Source of the DNA: Corynebacterium sp. HMSC27B11 | GTDB taxonomy: Bacteria > Actinomycetota > Actinomycetes > Mycobacteriales > Mycobacteriaceae | Reading direction: 5' to 3' | Assembly (NCBI RefSeq): GCF_001815985.1 | Contig: NZ_KV823536.1 | Location: 1-64,000, forward strand | DNA length: 64,000 bases | Shown: positions 35,838 to 45,080 of the stretch, piece by piece | Numbering within the stretch: the stretch's first letter is position 1 | Layout: each line of letters starts with the position of its first letter | Program-made: the position numbers and the translations under genes | The notes under the pieces: model-generated | Databases searched by the model: none | Seen by the model: the letters and a program-made list of their open reading frames with translations, nothing else | What the model was told of the DNA's origin: nothing

Positions 35838-36581
35838 GTGGCGGCACAAGAAGGTAACGCAGCGAAGAAGCTGCTCGAGCAGAACCCGGCGCAGACCGGG
35901 GAGAAGGTGCTTCCCACCGCCTCCATCGGCGATGTGCTGAAGCAGTTGAAGCCGGACTTCCCGGACGTGACGGTCTCCAAGATCCGCTTCCTGGAGTCCG
36001 AGGGGCTCATCACCCCGCGCCGTAGCCAGTCCGGCTACCGGCGCTTCTCCCCGGAGGATATCCAGCGCCTGCGCTACATCCTGACCCACCAGCGCGATAA
36101 CTACCTGCCGCTGAAGGTCATCAAGGAGCAGCTCGATGCGATGGACGCCGGGAAGGTCACCCCGGTGTACGCCAAGCGCCAGATCGCCGGTGCGATGTCC
36201 GCGGAGCAGTTCCGTTCCTCGGAGCCACGCCGCCTGACGCGTGCGGACCTGACGGCGCGTGCTGGTGTGGAGGACTCCTTCACCGGCAGCCTGATCCGCC
36301 TGGGGCTCGTCATGGCCGACCAGTCCGGTTTCTTCAGCGTGGACGACATCGCGATCGTGCAGCTGGCAGACCGGCTCAGCGAGTTCGGCCTCGACGGCCG
36401 CCACCTGAAGGCCATGATGACCATCGCGCACCGTCAGCTCGACCTGGTCTCTCGCGTTTCTGATCCGCTGAAGCACGCCCGTGACGAAAACGCGCGCCAG
36501 CGCTCCGCGGAAGCAGCTCGCGAGGTCTCTGCGCTGTTGCTCTCCCTCAACGCCGCCATCGTGAAGGGCAACCTCGACTAG
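35838..36581 (+). CDS. ftsR: FtsR-like MerR-family regulator
   Basis: A 247-residue regulator. The MerR-type winged helix (residues about 30-100) shows VSKIRFLESEGLITPRRSQSGYRRFS, broken at GLI, and QRLRYILTHQRDNYLPLKVIK. The C-terminal half is a helical domain without the usual drug-binding fold. In C. glutamicum the protein next to OdhI (Cg1631, FtsR) activates ftsZ and controls growth and morphology; the assignment here rests on this synteny. Start is GTG 35838, 5 nt after odhI, so they are cotranscribed. Confidence 0.9.
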   Translation: MAAQEGNAAKKLLEQNPAQTGEKVLPTASIGDVLKQLKPDFPDVTVSKIRFLESEGLITPRRSQSGYRRFSPEDIQRLRYILTHQRDNYLPLKVIKEQLDAMDAGKVTPVYAKRQIAGAMSAEQFRSSEPRRLTRADLTARAGVEDSFTGSLIRLGLVMADQSGFFSVDDIAIVQLADRLSEFGLDGRHLKAMMTIAHRQLDLVSRVSDPLKHARDENARQRSAEAAREVSALLLSLNAAIVKGNLD

Positions 36582-36598
36582 ATTCTCTAGAGCTTTTG

Positions 36599-36650
36599 GG
36601 CCCGCGCCTACCTCCTACAAAGGGGAGGGGCGCGGGCCTTAGTTTTTTTT
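36599..36650 (+). terminator. Terminator of odhI-ftsR
   Basis: A 10-bp perfect inverted repeat (ggcccgcgcc 36599-36608 with ggcgcgggcc 36629-36638) with an inner pairable loop is followed by ttagtttttttt. Lies 18 nt after the ftsR stop. Confidence 0.94.
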
Positions 36651-36690
36651 GGTGGAAGGCGACCCCGGGGGCGTCCGCAAAAGTTATCTG

Positions 36691-36714
36691 ACACGCGTGT
36701 TGTTACACATGTGT
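36691..36714 (+). promoter_or_regulatory. Two 10-bp palindromes upstream of the second MerR gene
   Basis: Two self-complementary decamers, acacgcgtgt (36691-36700) and acacatgtgt (36705-36714), lie 14 bp apart centre to centre, in the 190 nt between the terminator and the merR start. They share the frame acac..gtgt and are probably a repressor or activator site. The protein that binds is not known; the MerR protein encoded just downstream is a candidate. Confidence 0.5.
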
Positions 36715-36767
36715 CGTTTGTTGTGGATGTTAATGTTAACCTTGAACTTGAACTTAAGGGTTTGCGG

Positions 36768-36795
36768 TTGACGTGTCCGCCGACCCGGCTATTCT
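36768..36795 (+). promoter_or_regulatory. Sigma-70 type promoter of the second MerR gene
   Basis: ttgacg (36768-36773) and tattct (36790-36795) are spaced by 16 bp, a close match to the housekeeping -35 and -10 boxes. The start codon is at 36844, leaving a leader of about 40 nt that contains the ribosome site caggagaag. Confidence 0.75.
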
Positions 36796-36843
36796 TTAAC
36801 TAGCAAGAGGGACCGCATAAGCGGCCACGGTCAGGAGAAGCGA

Positions 36844-37377
36844 ATGGGTACGAACGAAGGCCAGCAGGATGCACTCTTCGATGTGCACGGGCCAGACTAT
36901 GAGGTGGGCTACCGCGTGCCCATCGCATGCCAGGTCGCAGGTATTACTTACCGTCAGCTCGACTACTGGGCGCGCACCGACCTGGTGAAGCCCTCCATCC
37001 GCAACGCCTCCGGCTCCGGTTCCCAGCGCCTGTACTCCTTCCGCGACATCCTCGTGCTGAAGATCGTCAAGGGCTTGCTGGACACCGGTATCTCCCTGCA
37101 GAACATCCGCAAGGCAGTCAGCAAGCTGGAGAACCTCGGCGTGGATGACCTCGCCGGCCTGACCCTCGTCTCCGACGGCACGACCGTCTACGAGTGCCGT
37201 TCCTCCGAGGAGGTCATCGACCTGCTCAACGGTGGCCAGGGCGTGTTCGGCATCGCAGTTCCGGGCCTGATGAAGGAGCTCAGCGGAGACATCACGAGCT
37301 TCCCATCGGAGAAGATTTCCCAGGACCCGGCGATCGACGAGCTCGCAGAGCGTCGCCGCCGCCGTCGCCTGGCCTAG
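36844..37377 (+). CDS. MerR-family regulator (Rv1830/Cg1633-like)
   Basis: A 177-residue MerR-type protein. The DNA-binding domain (residues about 22-95) has ITYRQLDYWARTDLVKPSI and RLYSFRDILVLKIVKGLLDTG, and a helix continues to residue about 110. The C-terminal part lacks the cysteines or ligand pocket of metal- or drug-sensing MerR proteins. The family is conserved beside OdhI/GarA in corynebacteria and mycobacteria. The DUF151-type nuclease gene that usually lies between the two merR genes (Rv1829) is absent here. Its own promoter and two upstream palindromes are listed separately. Confidence 0.9.
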   Translation: MGTNEGQQDALFDVHGPDYEVGYRVPIACQVAGITYRQLDYWARTDLVKPSIRNASGSGSQRLYSFRDILVLKIVKGLLDTGISLQNIRKAVSKLENLGVDDLAGLTLVSDGTTVYECRSSEEVIDLLNGGQGVFGIAVPGLMKELSGDITSFPSEKISQDPAIDELAERRRRRRLA

Positions 37378-37398
37378 GCCACAGCCTTCGAGAAACTT

Positions 37399-37435
37399 TT
37401 AAGCCTCGCTGCCCCCTGACCGCAGCGGGGCTTAA
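37399..37435. terminator. Bidirectional terminator between merR and the VWA gene
   Basis: A 14-bp inverted repeat with one G-T pair (37399-37412 with 37422-37435) lies between the convergent merR and VWA genes. The stop codon of the VWA gene is inside the right arm. The flanks are tttt on the left and aaag on the right, so it can work both ways. Confidence 0.8.
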
Positions 37436-38667
37436 AGAATATCCTTGAGTACCCCGTCCACGGCCTTCGCGTCGCGGGCGGGGTAGAACTTTCCGCCCGT
37501 CGCCTCCGCGATCTGCGTGAGCTCGTCTGCGGAAACATCGCCACCGATACCCACGATGTCCACCCGCACCTGCGGGTTGGCCGCCGCCAGCTGGGCCTTC
37601 AGCTGCTCGACGGAGAGCTCGTCCTGGTTCTTACCGGCCAGCACCACGACCATGCGGCCGGCTGGCTTCTCCGCGCCCGCCGCCGCAGCGGAATCCACCG
37701 CCGCCTTGTGAGCGGCCGAGATGGAAACGTTGGCGTGGTTGCCGCCGCCCACATTCAGCTGATCCAGCACCGCACCGGCGGCCGCCCCACCATCGCGGGC
37801 CGAGAGGACGACGTTCACGCGGTATGGAGTGCGTGCCCCGGGGGAGAGCTGCGAAGAGTAGTTCCAAAGGCTCACCGCACCCTCGTTCTCACCGACCCTC
37901 TGGAAGGCCGAGTGCAGTGCACCGCGCACCACGTCGAGACGGCGCGCATCGCCCTCGACGACACCCATCGCGTCGGAGGTATCCAGCAGGAAGGTGACGT
38001 CCGTGCCACGGGCCAGCGCCGGCTTCTTCGCCTCGTCCTTGCCCTTCTTGGAGTCCTTCGCCTTTGCGTCCTCGCCGCTCTTCGCATTCTTAGCACCGTC
38101 GCCCTTGCCGCCGGTCAGCGCGGCAACCTCGGTGGTCGGCAACTTCTGCTCCTCAATCGCGAAGCTGGTGAAGTCCGAGGCCGCACGCTGGCCAAGCTCC
38201 GGCACCCGGTCACCGGCCTCAAGGCGGAGCACTGGACGCTCCGGCTCGCCCACCGTTGGGGCCTTGCTACCAGCCGCCCGCACGCCGTGATCCTTCGCGG
38301 CCGGAAGGACTGCCGCGGCGTCCTCCGGAACCCACGCTGCGGGGACCTCAGCGTCCAGCTTGGCCAGTCCGTCGCGGTCCGCGACCTCGGAGACGGCGGC
38401 GGTGACGCAGTGATCGGCGACGACCCGGTCGGCGTCGTTATACGCGTTTACGAGCTCCTCGGCCGCTGCCTTGGCCTTGGGTGCAGCCCAGACGCTCAGT
38501 TCGTAGTCGCCCTCTGCGCACTCCTCGGCGGCCACGGTCTCCTGGTTATTCTTCGACACCGCTGACCAACCGATGATCAGTGCGGTGACCAGCACGACCG
38601 CGATCAACACGGCCCAGACCCACCCGGCGACCTTGAAGTTATTCTCACCACTCGCGTGACGCGCCAT
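37432..38667 (-). CDS. Membrane-anchored von Willebrand factor A domain protein
   Basis: A 411-residue protein with a single N-terminal membrane helix (VAGWVWAVLIAVVLVTALIIG, residues about 12-32), an extracytoplasmic middle region, a Lys/Glu/Ala-rich linker (residues about 190-215), and a C-terminal VWA domain starting TDVTFLLDTSDAMG. The metal-ion-dependent adhesion motif is D-T-S-D rather than D-x-S-x-S, so the third ligand is altered. VWA domains mediate protein contacts; no partner can be named. ATG 38667 is chosen because ggaggg lies 5 nt upstream. Confidence 0.85.
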   Translation of the reverse strand: MARHASGENNFKVAGWVWAVLIAVVLVTALIIGWSAVSKNNQETVAAEECAEGDYELSVWAAPKAKAAAEELVNAYNDADRVVADHCVTAAVSEVADRDGLAKLDAEVPAAWVPEDAAAVLPAAKDHGVRAAGSKAPTVGEPERPVLRLEAGDRVPELGQRAASDFTSFAIEEQKLPTTEVAALTGGKGDGAKNAKSGEDAKAKDSKKGKDEAKKPALARGTDVTFLLDTSDAMGVVEGDARRLDVVRGALHSAFQRVGENEGAVSLWNYSSQLSPGARTPYRVNVVLSARDGGAAAGAVLDQLNVGGGNHANVSISAAHKAAVDSAAAAGAEKPAGRMVVVLAGKNQDELSVEQLKAQLAAANPQVRVDIVGIGGDVSADELTQIAEATGGKFYPARDAKAVDGVLKDIL

Positions 38668-38731
38668 CGACCCTCCAAAAATCGTGTTCAAACCTTCAGT
38701 TTAGTGCAGCCCGGTGCACCTCGACCCTGGA

Positions 38732-39679
38732 TCACGTGCCCGGCGCGTCCTGCCCTGCCCGCCGGGGGTGATCCTCGTGGCTGAGCAGCAGATCCAGGAG
38801 CTCCAGCAGCTGGCCGCGCAGCTCCTGAGCGCGGCTGGTCAGTTCCCGCTGGCGGCGGACATATTCTGCCTTACCTTCGGCGGTCTCGATGCGCACCGGG
38901 TCGAAACCCCATTCCCGCAGGTCATAGGGGCTGGCCTCCATATCCAGCTGCCGGAAGTCCCGCGCCAGCTCGAAGCAATCCACCCACAGCTCGCCTGGCA
39001 CCACCGGGCCCAACTTGGTCGCCCACTTGTACAAGTCCATGCCCGCGTGCAGGCAGCCCGGCTGCTCAAAGAGCTCCTGGCCCTCCCTGGTGAGCTGATT
39101 CGCATTCATCGGTGCAGAGGAAGAAGTGAAGAACCGGAAGGCGTCGAAGTGCGTGCACTTCAGCTCGTGGGACTCCACCACTTCGTTGGTGCCAGCCGCA
39201 CCCAGCCGCAGCGGCTCCGGGTGCCGCGGGGCATCCCGGTAGACCATCGCCCACTCGTGCAGCCCAAAGCAGCTTAAGACCGCGGGTCGGGCAGCCGTCG
39301 CAGCGAGTAGCCGCTGGATGAACCGGGCGGTCTCGCCCCGGCGCGCCAGAAACGCCGCCGGATCCAGCCGCCAGGTATCCCCAACGCGGTGGTAGAAATC
39401 CTTCACCTGCGGCAAGCCCTCCACCGAGTCGTCAGGGCGGATCTCCAGTGCCGTGCCCAGCCCCGGGTGCCACTTCTTCAGCTTCCCAGGGGTCACCGGG
39501 TAGTAGCTGAAGAGGAAGTCCCACACCGGGTGGCGTTGACCCTGCTTGCGGCGCGCCTGGTGTGCTGCGGTCAGAGACTCCACCCGCTGAATGTGGGCAA
39601 CCTCGCGAGCCTGCCACTCAGCCCAACCCAGGACACGCTCGGCCGGGCGAGTGGGGGATAACTGCGTATCAGTAGCCAT
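38732..39679 (-). CDS. Conserved actinobacterial protein, sometimes labelled 3-methyladenine DNA glycosylase
   Basis: A 315-residue soluble protein with no membrane segment. Notable conserved-looking blocks are FLFSYYPVTPGKLKKWHPG near residue 55, CFGLHEWAMVY near residue 141, and LKCTHFDAFRFFT near residue 172. I recall close relatives in Corynebacterium annotated as 3-methyladenine DNA glycosylase, but I see neither a helix-hairpin-helix nor other glycosylase motif, so that label is doubtful. Function unknown. Same strand as the CNNM pair but separated by 46 nt. Confidence 0.75.
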   Translation of the reverse strand: MATDTQLSPTRPAERVLGWAEWQAREVAHIQRVESLTAAHQARRKQGQRHPVWDFLFSYYPVTPGKLKKWHPGLGTALEIRPDDSVEGLPQVKDFYHRVGDTWRLDPAAFLARRGETARFIQRLLAATAARPAVLSCFGLHEWAMVYRDAPRHPEPLRLGAAGTNEVVESHELKCTHFDAFRFFTSSSAPMNANQLTREGQELFEQPGCLHAGMDLYKWATKLGPVVPGELWVDCFELARDFRQLDMEASPYDLREWGFDPVRIETAEGKAEYVRRQRELTSRAQELRGQLLELLDLLLSHEDHPRRAGQDAPGT

Positions 39680-39725
39680 ACAGGCCTTCGCTGCCTCCTC
39701 TTCTCTTCGGGTGGATCTAGTGCTT

Positions 39726-40760
39726 CTAGTCGTGGGTCCAGTCGCGGACCGTGCCCACGAGCTCCTCGATGATGTCCTCCAGCATCACCAGGCCGATGGT
39801 GCGCCCGTTTTCCACGACCGCGGCCACGTGCGAGGAGTTCACGCGCATCGCGCGCATCGCCAGGTCGAAGTTCTGGGTGCTCGTCACGGTGATCAGCGGG
39901 CGGATGGGGACGGCGACGTCGCGGTCGGCGAGGAAGTCGTCCAGGGCGTCCTTGACGTGCACGTATCCCAACCAGGTGCCGTTCGAATCGGCAACGGGGA
40001 AGCGGGAGAAACCCGTCTCCACCACCGCGCGGTGCACCTCCATGACCGTCGGTCCGGACGCCCCGAAGGGCAGGGCGTAGACATCCTCACGGGGGATGAG
40101 CACCTCGCCCATCGCGCGGCGGGAACTAGCCAGGGCGTTGGAGATGCGGTCCGCCTCGTCGGCGGCGATCAGGCCCTCGGAGCGGGACTCCGCGATCATG
40201 TTCGCCAACTCGTGCGGCGAGACCGTGGAGTCCAGCTCATCCTTCTGCTCGACACCGAAGGCGTGCAGCACGGTGCGGGCCATCCAGTTCAGCACGACCA
40301 TGATCGGGTGCGTAACCTTGACGAACGCCAGGTGCGGCAGGACCAGGTACGTACCGACCGTCTCCGGGCCGGCGAGCGCGATATTCTTCGGCACCATCTC
40401 GCCCAGCACGATGTGCAGCATCGTGATCAGCAGCAGCGCAATGGTAAAGCCGATCGGGTGGACGAAACTCTCCGGCAGCCCCAGGGCCGCCAGCGGGGCC
40501 TCGATGAGGTGGGCGATCGCCGGCTCGCCGATCATGCCCAACAGGACGGAGGCGATGGTGATACCGAACTGCGCGCCCGCCAGCATGATGGTCAGATGCT
40601 CGACGGCGTAGCGGACCTTCTTCGCCCGCTGGTTACCCGAGGCGATCATCGAGTCCAGGCGGTCCTTGCGGGAGGAGATCAGCGCGAACTCCACCGCCAC
40701 GAAGAAGGCGTTGACCAGGATCAGAAAAGCGGCAAGAAGAATGCCCCACAAATCACCCAT
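39726..40760 (-). CDS. CNNM/CorC-type transporter with CBS domains (second of a pair)
   Basis: A 344-residue protein: DUF21/CNNM membrane domain with about four segments (ILLAAFLILVNAFFVAVEFAL, residues about 6-26) followed by two CBS domains (residues about 210-335, VLIPREDVYALPF and VTSTQNFDLAMRAMRV). The CorC_HlyC C-terminal domain present in the upstream paralogue is absent. The family exports or takes up Mg2+ or Co2+, and older labels call it hemolysin. Its ATG overlaps the stop of the paralogue by one base (TAATG), so the two are coupled and may form a heteromer. Confidence 0.9.
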   Translation of the reverse strand: MGDLWGILLAAFLILVNAFFVAVEFALISSRKDRLDSMIASGNQRAKKVRYAVEHLTIMLAGAQFGITIASVLLGMIGEPAIAHLIEAPLAALGLPESFVHPIGFTIALLLITMLHIVLGEMVPKNIALAGPETVGTYLVLPHLAFVKVTHPIMVVLNWMARTVLHAFGVEQKDELDSTVSPHELANMIAESRSEGLIAADEADRISNALASSRRAMGEVLIPREDVYALPFGASGPTVMEVHRAVVETGFSRFPVADSNGTWLGYVHVKDALDDFLADRDVAVPIRPLITVTSTQNFDLAMRAMRVNSSHVAAVVENGRTIGLVMLEDIIEELVGTVRDWTHD

Positions 40761-42157
40761 TAGTTTTCACCCTCCTCGTCGATGTACTCTGCGGCCTGCT
40801 CCTCGGTGATCGGGCTCAGGATCACCCGATCGACGCGGTGCTTATCCATCGACACCACGCGGGCCAGCCAGCGGTTGTTCAGCCCGCTCTCGAAGGAGTC
40901 CCGGAGTTCCCGCTCGGAGCGGGGGAGGACCACCTGGTCACCCTCCACCGGCACCCTGCCCAGGGCAGACATCACGAGCCCACCAAGGGTTTCATAGGGG
41001 CCGTCCGGGGCGGTGTAGCCGACTTCCTCGAAGATCTCGTCGGTACGGACCAGGCCGGACATCTCCCACATCTGCCCGGTGCGGCGGACCTCGGCGTCCT
41101 CGTCCTTATCGTCATACTCATCCCAGACCTCGCCGACGATTTCCTCGACGACGTCCTCGATGGTGATGATGCCGGAGGTTCCGCCGTACTCGTCCGCGAC
41201 GAGAATCAGCTGCGAACCGGCGGAGCGCACGCTCTGCAGGACGGCCTCGCCACCCAGGCTTTCTGGGACGGTGGGGACGGGGCGGGCGAGGCGCTTGACG
41301 GTGGTCGTCGCCAGCCGCTCCGGCTGCAGTGCGACCGCGTCCTTGACGTGGACGACGCCGATCGTGTCGTCCAAATCGCCACGGGTAACGGGGAAGCGGG
41401 AGTGGCCGGTCTCCATGGCGAGCAGGATCAGCTTGTCGGCGGTGTCCTCCTCATCCAGCGACTCGACGGTGGAACGCGGCGTCATGATGTCGTCGGCGGA
41501 AATGTCCCGGAATCGCAGGGAACGGTCCAGGATCTGTGCTTTGGCCTGCGTGAACTCGCCGGTGCCGGCGGAGGACTTCACGATGGCGGCCAGCTCCTTC
41601 GGGCTACGGGCGCTCGCGAGCTCATCGGCCGGTTCGATGCCGAAGCGGTGCAGTACAAAGTTGGCGAGGTTGTTCAGCCAAGAGATGAAACCACGGAAGA
41701 ACTGGTTGAAAGCCCACACCGGGCGGATCGCGAAGCGCGCAACCTTGATCGGGTCGGTGATCGCCAAGTTCTTCGGCACCAGCTCGCCGAAGATCATGGA
41801 GAGGGCCGTGGCCAGGATGACGGCGAGGGTCAGCGCGATCGCCATCGAGGCGGAGTGCGGGATGCCGAATAGATCCAGCATCGGGGTGAAGAACTTCGCC
41901 AGGATCGGCTCGGCGAGGAAGCCGGTAGCCAGGGTCGTGATCGTGATGCCCAGCTGCGCGCCGGAGAGCATCAGGGAGAGCTCGCCGTGAGCCTTTTGGA
42001 TCAGGCGTGCCGGGCCGTCGTTCTTGTCCTTGACGTGTTGGTCGATGGTCGATCTTTCGAGACCGGTGATGGCGAACTCGATCCCGACGAACAGCCCGGT
42101 ACCCGCGGTCAGCGCAATGAAGCCCGCGAGGCCGAGGATGCTCAGCAGTATGTCCAT
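40760..42157 (-). CDS. CNNM/CorC-type transporter with CBS and CorC domains (first of a pair)
   Basis: A 465-residue protein with the DUF21/CNNM membrane domain (residues 1 to about 190, GLFVGIEFAITGLERSTI), two CBS domains (residues about 215-340, DIMTPRSTVESLDEEDTAD) and a C-terminal CorC_HlyC domain (residues about 360-450). The second CBS ends with the conserved DEYGGTSGIITIEDVVEEI. It probably moves divalent metal ions such as Mg2+. It begins with ATG 42157 after aagga and is followed directly by the shorter paralogue. Confidence 0.92.
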   Translation of the reverse strand: MDILLSILGLAGFIALTAGTGLFVGIEFAITGLERSTIDQHVKDKNDGPARLIQKAHGELSLMLSGAQLGITITTLATGFLAEPILAKFFTPMLDLFGIPHSASMAIALTLAVILATALSMIFGELVPKNLAITDPIKVARFAIRPVWAFNQFFRGFISWLNNLANFVLHRFGIEPADELASARSPKELAAIVKSSAGTGEFTQAKAQILDRSLRFRDISADDIMTPRSTVESLDEEDTADKLILLAMETGHSRFPVTRGDLDDTIGVVHVKDAVALQPERLATTTVKRLARPVPTVPESLGGEAVLQSVRSAGSQLILVADEYGGTSGIITIEDVVEEIVGEVWDEYDDKDEDAEVRRTGQMWEMSGLVRTDEIFEEVGYTAPDGPYETLGGLVMSALGRVPVEGDQVVLPRSERELRDSFESGLNNRWLARVVSMDKHRVDRVILSPITEEQAAEYIDEEGEN

Positions 42158-42235
42158 ATTCTTGAGAAGTTGTCCTTGGCGAGGAGTGAGTGGGTGGTGG
42201 GTTGTGCGTGCTCCGGCGGACCGGGACGGTGGTGG

Positions 42236-43537
42236 CTATTCACGGAGAATCCGGCGGACGAGCCTGGTGGACTCGACCTTCTCGTAGCCCAGGTTAGCGG
42301 CCCGCATCATGGTCGAAACTTCGCGAACCTGGTCGGGGAAGGCAAGCAGGGCGACCGTGCCGGACGCACCCGCGCGGCCCGTACGGCCCGAGCGGTGTAC
42401 GAGCGCCTTGGGATCGCGGGGTGGGTCGATGTGCACGACGGCGCGCACTCCCGGCACGTCGATTCCCCGGGCGGCGATGTCGGTGGCGACAAGCACGCGC
42501 ACCTTACCCTCCCGGAAGTCCGCGAGCGCGCGCTGGCGGGATTGATGGCCGCGATTGCCGTGCAGGGCGGAGACCTTGACCCCGCCCGCGGAGAGGTACT
42601 TCGCCCAGCGCGTCACCGCGTGGGTGGTGCGCACGAAGAGAATCACGCGCGGCACCTTGCGTGCGATCGCGCGGACCGCCGCCTGGCGCTGTCCGTTATC
42701 AGCGACCTCGCTGAGGAGGAATTCCACCGGGGAGTCCGCGCCCTTGGTGGGGCGTGGGGCCGGGCGAGCCGCCGTGGCTCGTGCGCCTGCCCCGTCTCGG
42801 TCATGTGCGCTTCCGGCGTCGGTTGCGGCGTGGTCCGGAGCAGCTGGCGAGGCGGAGCGTGCGCCTGCAGCCTCGATGCGGACTGGGTTGCGAGTCCAGC
42901 CCTCAGCCAGGGCCGCGACCTCGCCGTCTAAGGTCGCGGAGAAGAGCAGCCGCTGGCTGCCTTGCGGAGTGCGTTCGAGAATTGCCTGCACCTGGGGAAG
43001 GAATCCCAGGTCTGCCATGTGATCGGCCTCGTCCACGACCGTGACGGCGCAGTGCTCTAGGGAGATCGCACGGCGTTTAATGAGGTCGTTCAACCGACCC
43101 GGGGTGGCCACGACAAGATCCACCGTGCGGGCCAGGGAGGTGAGATTGGCTCGCACCTTCACCCCGCCCACCAGGACCAGCGCACGCAGGCCCAGAGCTG
43201 CGGCATGCGGGTCCAGGTTCTCGAAGACCTGCTCAGCGAGCTCGCGGGTGGGGCAGAGCACCACACCCCTAGGATTGCCCGGCCGGGTCGCGCGCGGCAG
43301 ATCCCCGGAACTCAACCGGGCCAGCATGGGAAGCCCGAAGGCGAGCGTTTTTCCCGAACCAGTCGGAGCGCTGGCCAGCACGTCCTTGCCCTCAACGGCG
43401 GAGGGGATCACGCTGGCCTGGATGGGAAAGGCTTCACGCAGCCCCGTGCGCTGCAGGGACTGTGCGAGCGCTACTGGTAGCCCGAGCGATCGAAACTCGG
43501 GCTGGGAAGACGGCGGCTCGGGGTCAGGCGACGGCAC
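42236..43537 (-). CDS. DEAD-box RNA helicase
   Basis: A 433-residue RNA helicase with Q motif FPIQASVIPSAVEG, motif I ASAPTGSGKT near residue 57, motif II VVDEADHM (DEAD) near residue 169, motif III FSATLD, and motif VI HRSGRTGRAG near residue 380. A low-complexity Ala/Arg-rich insert (about residues 222-262) separates the two RecA domains. Such proteins remodel RNA in ribosome assembly and decay, especially in the cold. GTG start directly abuts the gnd stop (no gap), so it follows gnd in an operon. Confidence 0.94.
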   Translation of the reverse strand: MPSPDPEPPSSQPEFRSLGLPVALAQSLQRTGLREAFPIQASVIPSAVEGKDVLASAPTGSGKTLAFGLPMLARLSSGDLPRATRPGNPRGVVLCPTRELAEQVFENLDPHAAALGLRALVLVGGVKVRANLTSLARTVDLVVATPGRLNDLIKRRAISLEHCAVTVVDEADHMADLGFLPQVQAILERTPQGSQRLLFSATLDGEVAALAEGWTRNPVRIEAAGARSASPAAPDHAATDAGSAHDRDGAGARATAARPAPRPTKGADSPVEFLLSEVADNGQRQAAVRAIARKVPRVILFVRTTHAVTRWAKYLSAGGVKVSALHGNRGHQSRQRALADFREGKVRVLVATDIAARGIDVPGVRAVVHIDPPRDPKALVHRSGRTGRAGASGTVALLAFPDQVREVSTMMRAANLGYEKVESTRLVRRILRE

Positions 43538-45037
43538 TTAAGCCTCGACCTCGCTGCGATCGCCGGACCAGAGGGTGTGGAAGGCGCCAGGCTTGTCCAC
43601 GCGGCCGTAGGTGTGGGCGCCGAAGAAGTCGCGCTGGCCCTGAATCAGCGCGGCCGGCAGGCGCTGGGCACGCAGGGAGTCGTAGTAGGAAAGCGAGGAG
43701 GCAAACACTGGAACCGGGTGCCCCTGCGCGGTCGCGGTCCCGACGACGCGGCGCCACGAATCCACCAGGCCAGACATCTGCTCCAGGAAGTACTCGTCCA
43801 GCAGCAGGGACGGCAGCTGCGGGTCAGCCTCGTAGGCATCGACAATGCGGTTGAGGAAGCGGGCGCGGATGATGCAGCCACCGCGCCAGATGCGAGCCAG
43901 GTCCCGGGGGTCGACGTCCCAACCGTATTCCTGTGAACCGGCGAGGATCTGGTCGAAGCCCTGGGCGTAGGCGACCATCTTCGACGCGTACAGGGCACGG
44001 CGGACGTCTTCGATGAAGTCCTCCCGCTGGGCAGCGTCCACCGGGGCAGCCAGCTCACCGGAAGCGAGCTTGCCCTGGGCGGCCTGGCGGGCAGGGCCAT
44101 CAGAGGAGAGCGCGCGGGCAAAGACTGCCTCGCCGATACCGGTGACCGGGATGCCCAGGTCGCAGGCGGACTTCACGGTCCAGCGCCCCGTGCCCTTCTG
44201 GCCGGCTGCGTCCACGATGATGTCCACCAGCGGCTTGCCGGTTTCGACATCGACCTGCGCCAGGACCTCCGCGGTGATCTCCACGAGGTAGGACTCCAGC
44301 TCGCCGGTGTTCCACTCGCGGAAGACCTCGGAGATCTCCTTCGGGCTCAGCCCCGCCCCGTAGCGCAGCAGGTGATAAGCCTCGCCGATGACCTGCATAT
44401 CCGCGTACTCGATACCGTTATGGACCATCTTGACGAAGTGGCCGGCGCCGTCCGGGCCGATGTGGGCGCAGCATGGCTCGCCATCAACCTTCGCGGAAAT
44501 GGACTCCAGCAGCGGGCCCAGGGACTCGTAGGCCTCGGCGGTTCCGCCCGGCATGATCGCAGGCCCGTTCAGGGCGCCCTCCTCGCCACCGGAGATACCG
44601 GTGCCGACGAAGTGCAGGCCGCGCGCGGAGATCTCCTTCTCGCGGCGGATCGTGTCCGTGTACAGGGCGTTGCCGCCATCGATGATGATGTCGCCCTGGT
44701 CCATGAGCTCGGCGAGCTGCTCGATCATGGCATCGGTGGCGGGGCCGGCCTGCACCATAATCAGCGCGCGGCGCGGCTTTTCGAGGGAAGCCACGAAGGC
44801 CTCCAAGGTCTCGGCGGGGATAAACGAACCCTGCTCGCCGAAGTTCTCCATGAAGCCCTCGGTGCGGGCGAAAGTGCGGTTGAAAACCGCCACGGTGTGG
44901 CCGTGATTCGCGAAGTTGCGGGCAATGTTGGAGCCCATCACCGCCAGGCCAATCACGCCGATCTGGGCGAGCTCGCCATCTGGTGCGCCTGCGGGTGCCT
45001 GATTCGAGGAAAGATTCGGTGCCGAAGGTTTACTCAT
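43538..45037 (-). CDS. gnd: 6-phosphogluconate dehydrogenase, decarboxylating
   Basis: Oxidises 6-phosphogluconate to ribulose 5-phosphate plus CO2 and NADPH in the pentose phosphate pathway. The 499-residue protein has the NADP-binding motif GVIGLAVMGSNIARNFANHG near residue 28 and the signature GTGISGGEEGALNGPAIMPGG; catalytic Lys is in HFVKMVHNGIEYADMQ. The first 25 residues are a Ser/Pro/Ala-rich extension. Divergent from the thioesterase at 45081; conserved neighbours in C. glutamicum. Confidence 0.97.
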   Translation of the reverse strand: MSKPSAPNLSSNQAPAGAPDGELAQIGVIGLAVMGSNIARNFANHGHTVAVFNRTFARTEGFMENFGEQGSFIPAETLEAFVASLEKPRRALIMVQAGPATDAMIEQLAELMDQGDIIIDGGNALYTDTIRREKEISARGLHFVGTGISGGEEGALNGPAIMPGGTAEAYESLGPLLESISAKVDGEPCCAHIGPDGAGHFVKMVHNGIEYADMQVIGEAYHLLRYGAGLSPKEISEVFREWNTGELESYLVEITAEVLAQVDVETGKPLVDIIVDAAGQKGTGRWTVKSACDLGIPVTGIGEAVFARALSSDGPARQAAQGKLASGELAAPVDAAQREDFIEDVRRALYASKMVAYAQGFDQILAGSQEYGWDVDPRDLARIWRGGCIIRARFLNRIVDAYEADPQLPSLLLDEYFLEQMSGLVDSWRRVVGTATAQGHPVPVFASSLSYYDSLRAQRLPAALIQGQRDFFGAHTYGRVDKPGAFHTLWSGDRSEVEA

Positions 45038-45080
45038 GATTTCCCAGTTTACCCCGACACTTCGTGGTTAATCTATTGAC

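Noticed and set aside
38732..39679. 3-methyladenine DNA glycosylase
   Set aside because: That label exists for relatives, but no glycosylase motif is visible, so the gene is listed as of unknown function.
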